This document shows positions 1-8,483 of a stretch of DNA of 45,457 nt, piece after piece (position 1 is the stretch's first letter; the number at the start of each line of letters is the position of its first letter). The DNA is from Nitriliruptoraceae bacterium (GTDB lineage: Bacteria > Actinomycetota > Nitriliruptoria > Nitriliruptorales > Nitriliruptoraceae): the NCBI GenBank assembly GCA_007120465.1, contig SKNO01000044.1:1-45457 (forward strand), given 5' to 3'. The notes beneath the pieces are model-generated. The model did no database searches. It was given only the letters and a program-made list of their open reading frames with translations, and was not told the DNA's origin. The translations under genes and the position numbers were made by a program.

Positions 1-1060
1 CGACGATGCCGCCCGGTGGCAGCGAGAAGGTCAGGTCCTCGTACAGCAGCTTGTCGCCGAAGCCCTTGGCCACCGACTCGGCGTCGACCACCACCGAGCC
101 CAGCCGCGGCCCGTCGGGGATCATGATGATCGGCTTGGTCACCTGCTTCGGACGCTCACGCTGCAGCAGCGTCTCGTAGGCCTGGATGCGCGCCTTGGCC
201 TTGGTGCGCCGGCCTTGCGGGCTCTGCTTGACCCAGTCGGCCTCCTCGGCGAGCTGGCGCTGGCGGGCCGACTCCTCGCGCTCCTCCTGGCGCAGCCGCT
301 CCCGCTTCTGCTCGAGCCAGCCGGAGTAGTTGCCCTGGAACGGGTAGCCCTTGCCGCGGTCGAGCTCCAGGATCCACTCAGCCACCTCGTCGAGGAAGTA
401 GCGGTCGTGGGTGATCGCGACCACCATCCCGGCGTAGTCCTGCAGGTGACGCTGCAGCCAGGCCACCGAGTCGGCGTCGAGGTGGTTCGTCGGCTCGTCG
501 AGGAGCAGGATGTCGGGCTTGGACAGGAGCAGCCGACACAGGGCGGTGCGGCGCACCTCGCCGCCGGACAGGGTCGTGACGTCGTCGACGTCCGGGACGC
601 GGAGCGCGTCCATCGCCACCTCGATGTGGCGGTCGAGGTCCCAGGCGTCCGCGGCGTCGATCGCGTCCTGGACCTCGGCCATCTCCTCGTAGACGCGCTG
701 CATCTCGTCGTCGTCGAGGGGTTCGGACAGCTTCGCGGTCAACTCGTTGTACCTCGGCACCAGGGTGGCGACCGCGCCGAGCCCCTCCAGCACGTTCTCC
801 CGGACCGTCCTCGTCGGATCGAGCTCCGGCTCCTGCGGGAGGAAGCCGACGGAGTAGCCCTTCGCGGGCCAGGCCTCGCCGTCGAACCGGGTGTCGACCC
901 CGGCCATGATCCTGAGCAGCGACGACTTGCCGGCGCCGTTGGGGCCGATCACGCCGATCTTGGCGCCGGGCAGGAACGACAGCCAGATGTTGTCGAGGAT
1001 CTGCTTGCCGCCGGGCACCGTCTTCGACAGGCCCTTCATCACGTAGCAGTACTCGGCCAC
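1..1060 (-). CDS. ettA: EttA-type ABC-F ATPase (translational throttle), 3' end outside window
   Basis: The gene runs off the left edge; about 353 residues are visible. The first ABC domain has a Walker A motif (GPNGAGKSS), signature TLSGGEVRR and Walker B/D-loop ILLLDEPTNHLDADS. A basic linker follows, with the EttA-like stretch QSPQGRRTKAKARIQAYE, and then the start of the second ABC domain. ABC-F proteins of this type are soluble and bind the ribosomal E site; EttA gates the first elongation steps according to the ATP/ADP ratio. The start is the GTG at 1060, with GGAG 8 bases upstream; the product begins VAEYCYVMKGLSK, as in EttA orthologues. Nothing about the visible part is odd. The family call is firm; the EttA subfamily rests on the linker and the N-terminus. 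Confidence 0.93.
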   Translation of the reverse strand, partial: MAEYCYVMKGLSKTVPGGKQILDNIWLSFLPGAKIGVIGPNGAGKSSLLRIMAGVDTRFDGEAWPAKGYSVGFLPQEPELDPTRTVRENVLEGLGAVATLVPRYNELTAKLSEPLDDDEMQRVYEEMAEVQDAIDAADAWDLDRHIEVAMDALRVPDVDDVTTLSGGEVRRTALCRLLLSKPDILLLDEPTNHLDADSVAWLQRHLQDYAGMVVAITHDRYFLDEVAEWILELDRGKGYPFQGNYSGWLEQKRERLRQEEREESARQRQLAEEADWVKQSPQGRRTKAKARIQAYETLLQRERPKQVTKPIIMIPDGPRLGSVVVDAESVAKGFGDKLLYEDLTFSLPPGGIV

Positions 1061-1613
1061 TGCGGGCTCCAGGATCGCGGATGGATTCGAGGTGGGTTCG
1101 ACCTCCCGAGGCTAACGGCGGTCACGACGTGACGCAGGAGCAGGTCATGCAGTACGGACGATGGGTCCCGTGATCGCGCGATGGTGAGCGTGAGCTTCCT
1201 CGTCGGGCTGACCACCACCCTGGCGTGGGGCAGACCCTGGACCCCTGGGGGTGCTCAGCGGCGCTCCGAGCGAGCGTCCGAGAGTGCGCCCGGCCCGAGG
1301 AACCGGCCGTCACACCAGCGCGACGTCGAGCGCGACGGGCGCACGATCGCTTGAGCGGGCGGGGACGACGCCTAGCGTCTGACGTGCTGGCTGCGGCGAG
1401 CCTCACATCCTGACACCCCCGCGGACATCGGGAGCCTGCGGGAGGCCGCGTTAGGGGGTCCCAGCACTCGCATCGACCCTCGTCGACCCGTCAAGGGTGA
1501 TCGCTCGTCGGGGCGGGCCGCATCCTGCCCGACAGGTGGGTTGTGCAACAGGCACCGCAGGGCGGGGGCTCGCGGGTCGGGTCTCCCGTCGACGACACGA
1601 CGGAGGGCTCGAC
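1061..1613. other. Intergenic region without a convincing gene
   Basis: This 553-bp stretch lies between the divergent starts of the EttA gene and the subtilase gene. Open frames on both strands are arginine/proline-rich with no recognisable domain and look like GC-driven shadows. It should hold the promoters of both flanking genes. A TAGCGT-like -10 candidate lies near 1374, but no matching -35 box is clear. I see no hairpin or repeat worth naming. Confidence 0.5.
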
Positions 1614-3029
1614 ATGTCACGCAGGTCCGTACTGTCCCTGCTGGCCATCGCTGCACTGGTGGTCGGTCTCATCGGCGCTGCGGGCGCGCCACCCAACGCA
1701 GCATCCGGTCCAGACGCGGCCGACGAGGATCGCTACCTCGTCGTGTTCCGCGGCCAGGGCGTACCCAACAACGCTGACGCCATCGTCAGCAACGCCGGAG
1801 GCTCACTCGTGAGCACGCTCCCAAGCGTCGGTCTCGGATTCGCGACCTCCGCAGATCCGGGCTTCGCTGATGCACTCCGCAGCAGCGACCGCGTCGCCGA
1901 GGTCGATGTGGAACCGCGATACGCCCTGCCCGAGTCCGTCACCGGCCATGCCGTGGCGACCGGAACGGATCCCACCGAAGCAGCGTTCTGGGACCTCCAG
2001 TGGAACATCCGTCGCGTCCACGCTCCTGAGGCGTGGGAGACGACCACCGGCAGCCACGACACCGTGGTCGCGGTGATCGACACCGGGGTGGCATGGAACC
2101 ATCCCGACCTCGCTGCAAACGTCGTCTACGCGGCCTGCTTCTCGACGCCAGCGTGGGAGTGCAGCGAGTACCCGGACCTGCACTGGCACGGCACTCACGT
2201 TGCCGGGACCGTCGCCGCAACCGGAGCCGTCGGCGTCGCTGGCGTCGGACCGGATCTCGGGATCGCGAGCTACAACGTCTTCGAACTCATGGAGGTCGAC
2301 GAGGATGAGTTCGCCGTCCTCGCTTCCTTCGAGGCGATCGCCGCAGCGATGCTCGATGCTGCCGACCAGGGCTTCGACGTGATCAACATGAGTCTCGGCG
2401 CGTTCATCGACATGGCCGACGGCCGTGATACCGCGGCCACGTGGACCGCCGTCCAGCGCGTGGGAGAAGCGGTGCAGCGTCAGGGCGTGACGACGATCGT
2501 CTCGGCCGGGAACGCAGCCTTCTCCCTCAACGGCCGCGTGAAGTCGGTTCCCGGTGGGGTCGCCGCGAACACCAACGTGGCGGCCACCGGCATCCGTCCC
2601 GACCCGGCCTTCCCGCAGGAAGGCGCCTTCGACGTGCTCGCCTTCTACAGCAACTTCGGCGCCTCGGTCGAGATCGCCGCTCCCGGCGGAGACTGTGGAC
2701 TGCCCGATAGCTGCGACCCGGCGACCCGGCCACCGAACTTCCTCGACTACACCATCCTCAGCACCTTCGTCGTGCTGTCCGTCACGCATCCGGACGACAT
2801 CCCTCCGTGTGTCGACACCGAGGACTGTCCGGTGACGTGGGGATTCGCGATCGGCACGAGCATGGCCGCGCCTCACGTGTCCGGCGTCGCCGGACTCGTG
2901 CGGGACGAGTTCCCCCACTTCAACGCCAACCAGGTGGCGAACCAACTGACGCGGACCGCCGAGCCCCTCGGTGACCGCCAGCTCTTCGGCCACGGGATGG
3001 TCGACGCACACGCCGCTGTGACCCGCTGA
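1614..3029 (+). CDS. Secreted subtilisin-like (S8) serine protease
   Basis: The 471-residue product is an exported S8 endopeptidase. It has an N-terminal signal peptide (basic MSRRSV, hydrophobic core to about residue 30). An inhibitor_I9-like propeptide follows (about 38-105), then the catalytic domain. The triad is visible: Asp156 in AVIDTGV, His192 in WHGTHVAGTV and Ser416 in GTSMAAPHVSG. Asn300 in SAGN is the likely oxyanion-hole residue. Four cysteines between about 361 and 404 may form extracellular disulphides. The ATG at 1614 is chosen because GGAGGG lies six bases upstream and it places the signal peptide at the N-terminus. A long perfect hairpin follows 12 bp after the stop. There is no cell-wall anchor or C-terminal extension, so the enzyme is probably released. 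The substrate is unknown. Confidence 0.93.
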   Translation: MSRRSVLSLLAIAALVVGLIGAAGAPPNAASGPDAADEDRYLVVFRGQGVPNNADAIVSNAGGSLVSTLPSVGLGFATSADPGFADALRSSDRVAEVDVEPRYALPESVTGHAVATGTDPTEAAFWDLQWNIRRVHAPEAWETTTGSHDTVVAVIDTGVAWNHPDLAANVVYAACFSTPAWECSEYPDLHWHGTHVAGTVAATGAVGVAGVGPDLGIASYNVFELMEVDEDEFAVLASFEAIAAAMLDAADQGFDVINMSLGAFIDMADGRDTAATWTAVQRVGEAVQRQGVTTIVSAGNAAFSLNGRVKSVPGGVAANTNVAATGIRPDPAFPQEGAFDVLAFYSNFGASVEIAAPGGDCGLPDSCDPATRPPNFLDYTILSTFVVLSVTHPDDIPPCVDTEDCPVTWGFAIGTSMAAPHVSGVAGLVRDEFPHFNANQVANQLTRTAEPLGDRQLFGHGMVDAHAAVTR

Positions 3030-3041
3030 TCCCGCACCCAG

Positions 3042-3075
3042 CCGGCGGTGGGTGACGATCGTCACCCACCGCCGG
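3042..3075. terminator. 34-bp perfect palindrome, probable terminator
   Basis: Arm CCGGCGGTGGGTGAC at 3042-3056 is the exact reverse complement of 3061-3075, and the central GATC is itself palindromic. It starts 12 bp after the protease stop and lies 110 bp before the next start. No T-run follows, which is common for actinobacterial hairpin terminators. Confidence 0.65.
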
Positions 3076-3187
3076 TCACGGGAGCACAGTGCGAGATGGC
3101 CACCGCGGTCATCCCGCCGCCATCGCAACGACGTGTCACCGACGCGGCGTCCGGCCGACCAGCGCCGTGCGCATACCCTGCGCGGCC

Positions 3188-4669
3188 ATGCCCCGCTTCG
3201 CCGCCGCTGCGCTCGTGTTCATCTCGTCCGCCGCCGTCCTGGTCCTGGAGATCCTGGCCGTGCGGCTGATGGCGCCGTACGTCGGCGTGACCCTGGAGGT
3301 GTACACGGCGATCATCGGCGTGGTGCTCGCCGGCATCGCCGTCGGCTCGTGGCTCGGCGGGAAGTCGGCCGACCGGGTCGATCCCCGGACGATCATCGGT
3401 CCACTGATCGTGGCCGGCGGGATCCTGTCGTTCGTCACGATCCCGCTGGTCGATGGGCTCGGCGCCGGGCTGCGTGGGGCCGGACCGACCACGACCACGG
3501 TCATCACCTTCCTCGCGTTCTTCGCACCCGCGGCGGTGCTGACCGCCGTCACCCCCGCGGTGATCAAGCTGCAGCTCGCGTCGCTCGACGAGACCGGGCG
3601 GGTCGTCGGGCGGCTGTCGGCCATCGGCACGGCGGGCGCCATCCTCGGCACCTTCGTGACCGGGTTCGTGCTGGTCGCGGCCCTGCCGACCCGGCCGGTC
3701 ATCCGGGGCCTCGGGGTGCTGCTGGTGCTCCTCGGGTTCGCGGTCATCGTGTGGCTCCAGCGCTCCCGGTCGATCCCCGTCACCACCGTCGCGCTGGTGC
3801 TCGCCGGCGGCGCCTTCTCCTTCGCGGCGAGCCACCCGTGCCAGTACGAGTCGGCGTACTACTGCGCCTACATCGAGCACGACGAGGAGCGCGCGAACGG
3901 GTACGCGCTGTGGCTCGACACGCTCCGGCACAGCTACGTCGACCTCGACGACCCGACCCACCTCGAGTTCACCTACACCGCCTGGTTCGGCGACGTGATC
4001 ACCGCGATCGCGCCGGACGGTGAACCGCTCGACGCCCTGCACATCGGGGGCGCCGGCATGACGATGCCGCGCTACCTGCGCCACGAGCACCCCGGCTCCG
4101 CCTCGACGGTGCTGGAGGTGGACGAGCTCCTGGTCGAGCTCTCGGAGGAGCGGCTCGGGTTCGACGCCGGCAGCGACATCGAGGTGGTGGTCGCCGACGC
4201 GCGGATGTCGATCCGGCAGCTCGACGACGCGGTCTTCGACCTGACGATCGGGGACGCCTTCGGTGGCGTGGCGGTCCCCTGGCACCTCGCGACCCGCGAG
4301 TTCACCGCGGAGGTGCAGCGCACCTTGCGCCCCGACGGGGTGTACCTGATGAACGTGCTCGACTACGGGCCCCGCCGGTTCCTCCGGGCCGAGATCGCGA
4401 CGGTCGCCGACCTCTTCACGCACGTCGCCGTGCTCGGCCGCGAGGGCTCGTTCGGGCCGACGGCGCCGGGGATCGGCGGCAACTTCGTCGTGATCGCCTC
4501 CGACGCGCCGCTGCCCTTGGACGCGATCGAGGAGGCGAACCGGGACCGCCGCCGCACCGACGACCTCCTGCATGGTGAGGAGCTCACCGCCTTCGTCGGC
4601 GACGCGATCGTCCTCACCGACGACCACGCCCCCGTCGACCAACTGCTGACCGCCCACCCCAGTCGGTGA
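3188..4669 (+). CDS. Membrane-anchored spermidine-synthase-like protein
   Basis: This 493-residue protein fuses an N-terminal membrane half (hydrophobic segments between about 5 and 210) to a C-terminal Rossmann-fold spermidine-synthase-like domain (about 225-490). The C-terminal half carries the nucleotide-binding glycine motif HIGGAGMTMPRYL (about 285-297), the acidic EVDELLVEL strand end (about 310) and VVVADARMSI, followed by DLTIGDAFGG. Classic polyamine-synthase active-site signatures such as the GGGDG loop are altered. A polyamine aminopropyltransferase role is therefore not assured; many actinobacterial fused proteins of this type have unknown substrates. The ATG at 3188 puts the first membrane helix at the N-terminus; upstream in-frame codons read as arginine-rich junk. 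A decayed, internally deleted copy of this gene lies at 16401-16610. Confidence 0.8.
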   Translation: MPRFAAAALVFISSAAVLVLEILAVRLMAPYVGVTLEVYTAIIGVVLAGIAVGSWLGGKSADRVDPRTIIGPLIVAGGILSFVTIPLVDGLGAGLRGAGPTTTTVITFLAFFAPAAVLTAVTPAVIKLQLASLDETGRVVGRLSAIGTAGAILGTFVTGFVLVAALPTRPVIRGLGVLLVLLGFAVIVWLQRSRSIPVTTVALVLAGGAFSFAASHPCQYESAYYCAYIEHDEERANGYALWLDTLRHSYVDLDDPTHLEFTYTAWFGDVITAIAPDGEPLDALHIGGAGMTMPRYLRHEHPGSASTVLEVDELLVELSEERLGFDAGSDIEVVVADARMSIRQLDDAVFDLTIGDAFGGVAVPWHLATREFTAEVQRTLRPDGVYLMNVLDYGPRRFLRAEIATVADLFTHVAVLGREGSFGPTAPGIGGNFVVIASDAPLPLDAIEEANRDRRRTDDLLHGEELTAFVGDAIVLTDDHAPVDQLLTAHPSR

Positions 4670-4699
4670 CCGCTGGCAGCGAGCGCGCGACCGTGACGG

Positions 4700-4915
4700 T
4701 CAGTCGAGCTCGGGCATCGGGACCGGTTGCGGGCGCGGCTTGCAGGTGCCGCAGCTCAGCGCGTCCTCGGTGACGAGGGCCTCGGCCCGCTCACGGTCGT
4801 GGCTGCGGTAGACGGCCAGCACGAAGGGGGCGAAGCCGGCATGGTCCTCGCACAGCCCACGGCCGCAGAAGCGACAGGTCCCTCGGGCGGGACGGGTGCA
4901 GAAGAAGCAGGTCAC
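4700..4915 (-). CDS. Small zinc-finger protein (DUF2180/B-box-like)
   Basis: The 71-residue product begins MTCFFC and has cysteine/histidine pairs C3/C6, C14/C17, C22/H25 and C55/C58 (CGTC). This resembles small DUF2180 or B-box-like zinc-binding proteins, probably binding two zinc ions. No enzymatic residues are seen. It lies convergent to the spermidine-synthase-like gene and 51 bp downstream of the large M50 gene, so it could be the last gene of that minus-strand unit. Its cellular role is unknown; protein-protein or nucleic-acid contacts are the usual guess for such proteins. Confidence 0.75.
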   Translation of the reverse strand: MTCFFCTRPARGTCRFCGRGLCEDHAGFAPFVLAVYRSHDRERAEALVTEDALSCGTCKPRPQPVPMPELD

Positions 4916-4966
4916 GGTGTCCTCGCAACGGTGTGGTCGGTCACGGAGAGATCCGGAGGCAGCCGG

Positions 4967-7900
4967 TCAGCGGCTGATCGTGATGGTCAGGGGGAAGCGT
5001 CGGCTGGTGCCGCCACCGTCCGCCACGACGTCGAAGGTGCGCTCTCCCGGCGAGGCTCCGCGGGCAGCCGTCACCGTCAGCCGCAGTGTGGCCGGGTCGT
5101 CATCGACGTCGACCTCGCCGGTCCCGTTCGCCCACATGCACGTCAGGTCCTGGGGTAGGTCGGCGCAGCGCAGCGTGACCGTGCCCACGAAGCCGTCCTC
5201 GGGCGTCACCGTGCAACTCGTGTGTGTGTTGCTGCCCGGGCCGACGGTCAGGCTCGCCGGGGTGCACGCCAGCCCGAACCCGGGATCGGGTTCCGGCTCC
5301 GGATCGGGGTCGGGCTCCGGATCGGGATCTGGTTCGGGGTCGGGCTCCGGGTCGGGGTCGGGCTCCGGATCGGGGCCTGGGTCGGGGTCGGGCGCGGGTT
5401 GCGTGCCGGGCGACGGATCGGGCGACGACCCCGGGCCGGGGATCTCGCCAGGATCCTCCCCCGGCTCCTCCCCGGGGTCTGCCGTCGCGGTCTCCGGGAC
5501 CAGCTCGGGCTGGGACACCGGGTCCTCCACGGCGCCAGGGCGCCGGGGGGCCTCCTCCGACGGTGGGCCGTCTCGATCTCCGGGGGCTCCAGACGGTGCT
5601 GGCCCCGCCACCAGAGCGACGCCCTCGGCTGCGCCCGCGCCCGGACAACCACCGCTCGGCCCCTCCGTGGGCATCGGCACCCCGTCCAGCGTCACGTGAC
5701 CGTGCTCGATGACGAGGCGGCCGGGATCGAGCGCGAAGGCGGCCTCCCCGAGGGACGAGACGTCACGACCCGTGACCGACACCGCCAGACCGAGGGGCAG
5801 GAACGCTGCTCGGTCCACCCGGGTGTCCGCGAGGATGCGTCCGCGCTGCAGCGTCAGCGACGCCTCGGGGAGGGTGCGATCCGGGATCCACCATCGCTCG
5901 CTCGGCAGGTGCCGACGCGTCAGCGTCCCGAGTTCCACGATCGCTCCGGCGCAGAGCACCTGGGTGGCACCGCCAGCGAAGGTGAGCGAGGCGAGCGCGC
6001 CGTCGCCCACCTCGACGCGGTCGTCGGGGCCGACGGTCCGTCGCGCGCCAACCGCCAGCAGGGTGCGGCCAGGGCCGTCGGTCTGGATCCGCACGTCGCC
6101 GCGGAGGACCTCGAGCAACGCGCGATCGTCGGGGATCTCCGCCCACCCCGTGCCGGGAGCCAGGGCCAGCGGGATCGCCAACAGCGCGAGGAGCAGCATC
6201 AGCGCGACGAGCCTGGCGAGGCGGCGCTGCAACCGCCGGTCGACCTCGTCATCGCTCGGCGCCGGGACGGCGGTCGGCGGTGGCCTCACGGGGACGTGGG
6301 CGTCCTCGCCGTGGGTGCCATGAGCCGGTGGGTGGCCGTCCACGGCCGGAGGCGGCGCGTCCGCGCCGAACAGGGTGAGCCGGTCGAGCTGCGGCACCTC
6401 CCACGCCTCGACGGAGGTCCGTGCCACCGCGCGCAGGGGGCGGTCCGGACTCACCGGCACGAGCAGGTCACCACGCCCGAAGACCGTGCCGTCCTCGCCG
6501 AGCACCGTCCCGCTCGCGATCACGGCACCACGGTCGGGGTCGTCGAGGCTGACCGTCGTGTCCGGCGGCCACGAGACCGGACGGAGTCCACGCAGCAGCG
6601 CTTCCCGGGACTCGTCGTCGATCCCGGCGAACGCGGGTGCCCCGGCCAGCAGTGCTTCCGCGTCCGCGCGGTCAGCCGGCACCGGACCCACCAGCGGCCC
6701 CACGATCCGGGCGAAGGCAGCCGCCGGGATGCGCAGCAGCCGCGTCCCGGCAGCCAGCCACACGAGCGAGGGAGCAACGCCCGCGAGCGCGGCGCGGCTG
6801 CCGACCAGATGGCCCGGACCGGCGCGTGCCCGCACCGTCCCCGGCGGGTCGCCCGGCCGCCGCCCTTCCAGCGCGCCCTCCACGACCACCAGCACGTCCC
6901 GGTCGGCAGCGTCGAGGTGGCGGACCACCTCGCCGCGACGGGGATCGAACCACCTCGACTCCGCTGCGAGGTCCCCGAGCGCCTCGGACGGCAGCGCACC
7001 GAGCCGTGAGGCCTGGAGCGAGCGCAGACGGTTCGGCGCGTCCGCCTCGATCGCCCGCTCGTGCCGGCGGCGACGGGCAGCGGCGAGCCGGCGCCCCATC
7101 CACCGCAGGACCCCGTGGACCACCGGCGCGAACAGGCCACCGACGATGAGCACGACCAGCCCGCGTGACACCCAGCCGGCGTGCCAGGCACCCGCCACCA
7201 GCCCGGCGACCCGGTCCCGCCACATCCGCACCGCGATGCCCAGGAAGACCACCAGCCACAGCGCGGCGAGGAAGCCGTACATCGTCACGAACCGGCCCTC
7301 ACGGTCCAGCCCGGCCCAGCCGAGCGAGCGGGTGCGGACCGTGCGGACCAGCGAGGCGATCCCCCGTGCCCGCAGGTTGGGGATCTCCAGCCAGTCCATC
7401 GCGAGGTAGTACCCGTCGAGGGCCATGAGCGGGTTCAGGTTGAACAGCGCGTTGAGGTACCACATGAACGCGAGCCGGAACGCGACCGGCGACAGCTCCG
7501 GCCAGACGAGCGCGGCGAGCTGCAGCAGCCCCGCCATCATCAGTGCCGACAGCGGCCCTGCGGCGCTGGTCAGCAGCCGCGCGCGCCGGCCCTTCATCCA
7601 CACGTCGGTGGTGTCGACGAAGGCCGAGGGGATGCCGAAGTAGAACAGGAACCCGATGGCCGGGACCCGCCGCCCGGCGTGCTTGACCGCCAGCGCGTGC
7701 CCCACCTCGTGGGTCACCAGCGCCAGGATGTTCAGCCCCAGTAGCAGGGCGCCACCGGTGGCGTAGGAACCGCCGGCGAGCAGCAGGCGCTCGGCGCCGC
7801 CGATCCACGTCGTCACGAACAGGACCAGGCCGGTGAGCGCGAGGAGCCCGACCACGATCGCCCCGGCGCGGGTGAACAACCACCGCCCGATCGCGCGGTA

Positions 7901-8425
7901 CAGCAGGTCCGCCGGACGGTCGAAGTCGGCCAGGACGATGCGCCGCCCCTTGGCCGCCTCCACCAGTCCGCGTCCGACGCGGGACCCGTGGTGCCGATGG
8001 ACGCGTTCGAGCGGGCGGAAGGCGTCCACCGGCAGCTCGGCGAGCATCCGGTTCGCCGCGAGGTCCGCGACGGTGCGGGTGACCTGTTCGGGCGCGAGCC
8101 GGCCGCTGATCCGGACGAACTCCCGCACCAGTTGCGCGACGGTGCGGGTGCCGTCCATCAGGGTGGCGAGATCGCGTTCCTCCGGCGAGAGTCGGACGTA
8201 GGCCGCCTCCCGGTCGGGCGAGCGCAGCATCACGTAGGGCTGGCCGCGCACCGACGTGAGGCGCGCCTCCTCGATGCCGCTGCGCAGGTGCGGCCGGGCC
8301 TTCGCGGGGTTGAGCCGCTCGACGACCGCGTCCCACAGGTCCGCGTCGGCGGGACCGGTGGGGCGACCGGGCGCACGGCCGGCCAGAGCCTCCCACAGGC
8401 TCACCCGGTCCCGCGTGACCTCCAC
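4967..8425 (-). CDS. PqqD-like / M50 metalloprotease / FecR-like multidomain membrane protein
   Basis: The product has 1152 residues. In order: a PqqD/RRE-like domain (about 45-130; YVRLSPEERDLATLMDG then TVAQLVREF); an integral-membrane M50 zinc protease (about 180-450) with HEVGH at 239-243 and the second-site NPLMALDGYY (Asp337), as in 'putative peptide zinc metalloprotease' proteins; two degenerate cNMP-binding-like beta-rolls (about 470-690); a helix at about 735-757; a FecR-like domain (about 765-915); an Asp/Glu-Pro linker; and a C-terminal Ig-like domain (about 1050-1152). PqqD-type RREs bind RiPP leader peptides. This one is probably cytosolic, with the FecR and Ig parts outside. The gene follows two leader-peptide-type genes on the same strand (58-bp gap), so it is the best candidate for binding and cutting them. 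The start is GTG at 8425 behind AGGGGAG. M50 catalysis is firm from the motifs; the leader-processing role is inference. Confidence 0.88.
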   Translation of the reverse strand: MEVTRDRVSLWEALAGRAPGRPTGPADADLWDAVVERLNPAKARPHLRSGIEEARLTSVRGQPYVMLRSPDREAAYVRLSPEERDLATLMDGTRTVAQLVREFVRISGRLAPEQVTRTVADLAANRMLAELPVDAFRPLERVHRHHGSRVGRGLVEAAKGRRIVLADFDRPADLLYRAIGRWLFTRAGAIVVGLLALTGLVLFVTTWIGGAERLLLAGGSYATGGALLLGLNILALVTHEVGHALAVKHAGRRVPAIGFLFYFGIPSAFVDTTDVWMKGRRARLLTSAAGPLSALMMAGLLQLAALVWPELSPVAFRLAFMWYLNALFNLNPLMALDGYYLAMDWLEIPNLRARGIASLVRTVRTRSLGWAGLDREGRFVTMYGFLAALWLVVFLGIAVRMWRDRVAGLVAGAWHAGWVSRGLVVLIVGGLFAPVVHGVLRWMGRRLAAARRRRHERAIEADAPNRLRSLQASRLGALPSEALGDLAAESRWFDPRRGEVVRHLDAADRDVLVVVEGALEGRRPGDPPGTVRARAGPGHLVGSRAALAGVAPSLVWLAAGTRLLRIPAAAFARIVGPLVGPVPADRADAEALLAGAPAFAGIDDESREALLRGLRPVSWPPDTTVSLDDPDRGAVIASGTVLGEDGTVFGRGDLLVPVSPDRPLRAVARTSVEAWEVPQLDRLTLFGADAPPPAVDGHPPAHGTHGEDAHVPVRPPPTAVPAPSDDEVDRRLQRRLARLVALMLLLALLAIPLALAPGTGWAEIPDDRALLEVLRGDVRIQTDGPGRTLLAVGARRTVGPDDRVEVGDGALASLTFAGGATQVLCAGAIVELGTLTRRHLPSERWWIPDRTLPEASLTLQRGRILADTRVDRAAFLPLGLAVSVTGRDVSSLGEAAFALDPGRLVIEHGHVTLDGVPMPTEGPSGGCPGAGAAEGVALVAGPAPSGAPGDRDGPPSEEAPRRPGAVEDPVSQPELVPETATADPGEEPGEDPGEIPGPGSSPDPSPGTQPAPDPDPGPDPEPDPDPEPDPEPDPDPEPDPDPEPEPDPGFGLACTPASLTVGPGSNTHTSCTVTPEDGFVGTVTLRCADLPQDLTCMWANGTGEVDVDDDPATLRLTVTAARGASPGERTFDVVADGGGTSRRFPLTITISR
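5280..5398 (-). repeat. Short tandem repeat coding a Pro-Asp/Glu linker
   Basis: About 120 bp of imperfect 6- to 12-bp repeats (GGATCGGG, GGTTCCGG and GGCTCCGG variants on the plus strand) encode alternating PD and PE dipeptides. They lie just before the C-terminal Ig-like domain of the M50 protein. This looks like a rigid extracellular spacer, and it is a likely site of length variation between strains. Confidence 0.85.
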
Positions 8426-8483
8426 CGTGCTCCCCTCACGTCACGAGCGCCACAACGCCACAGCCGTCCTACGCGCAACCGCG

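Noticed and set aside
215-1132. Long plus-strand open frame opposite the EttA gene
   Set aside because: It is a shadow of the real minus-strand ABC-F gene, Val/Leu/Arg-rich without domains; the ABC motifs are all on the other strand.
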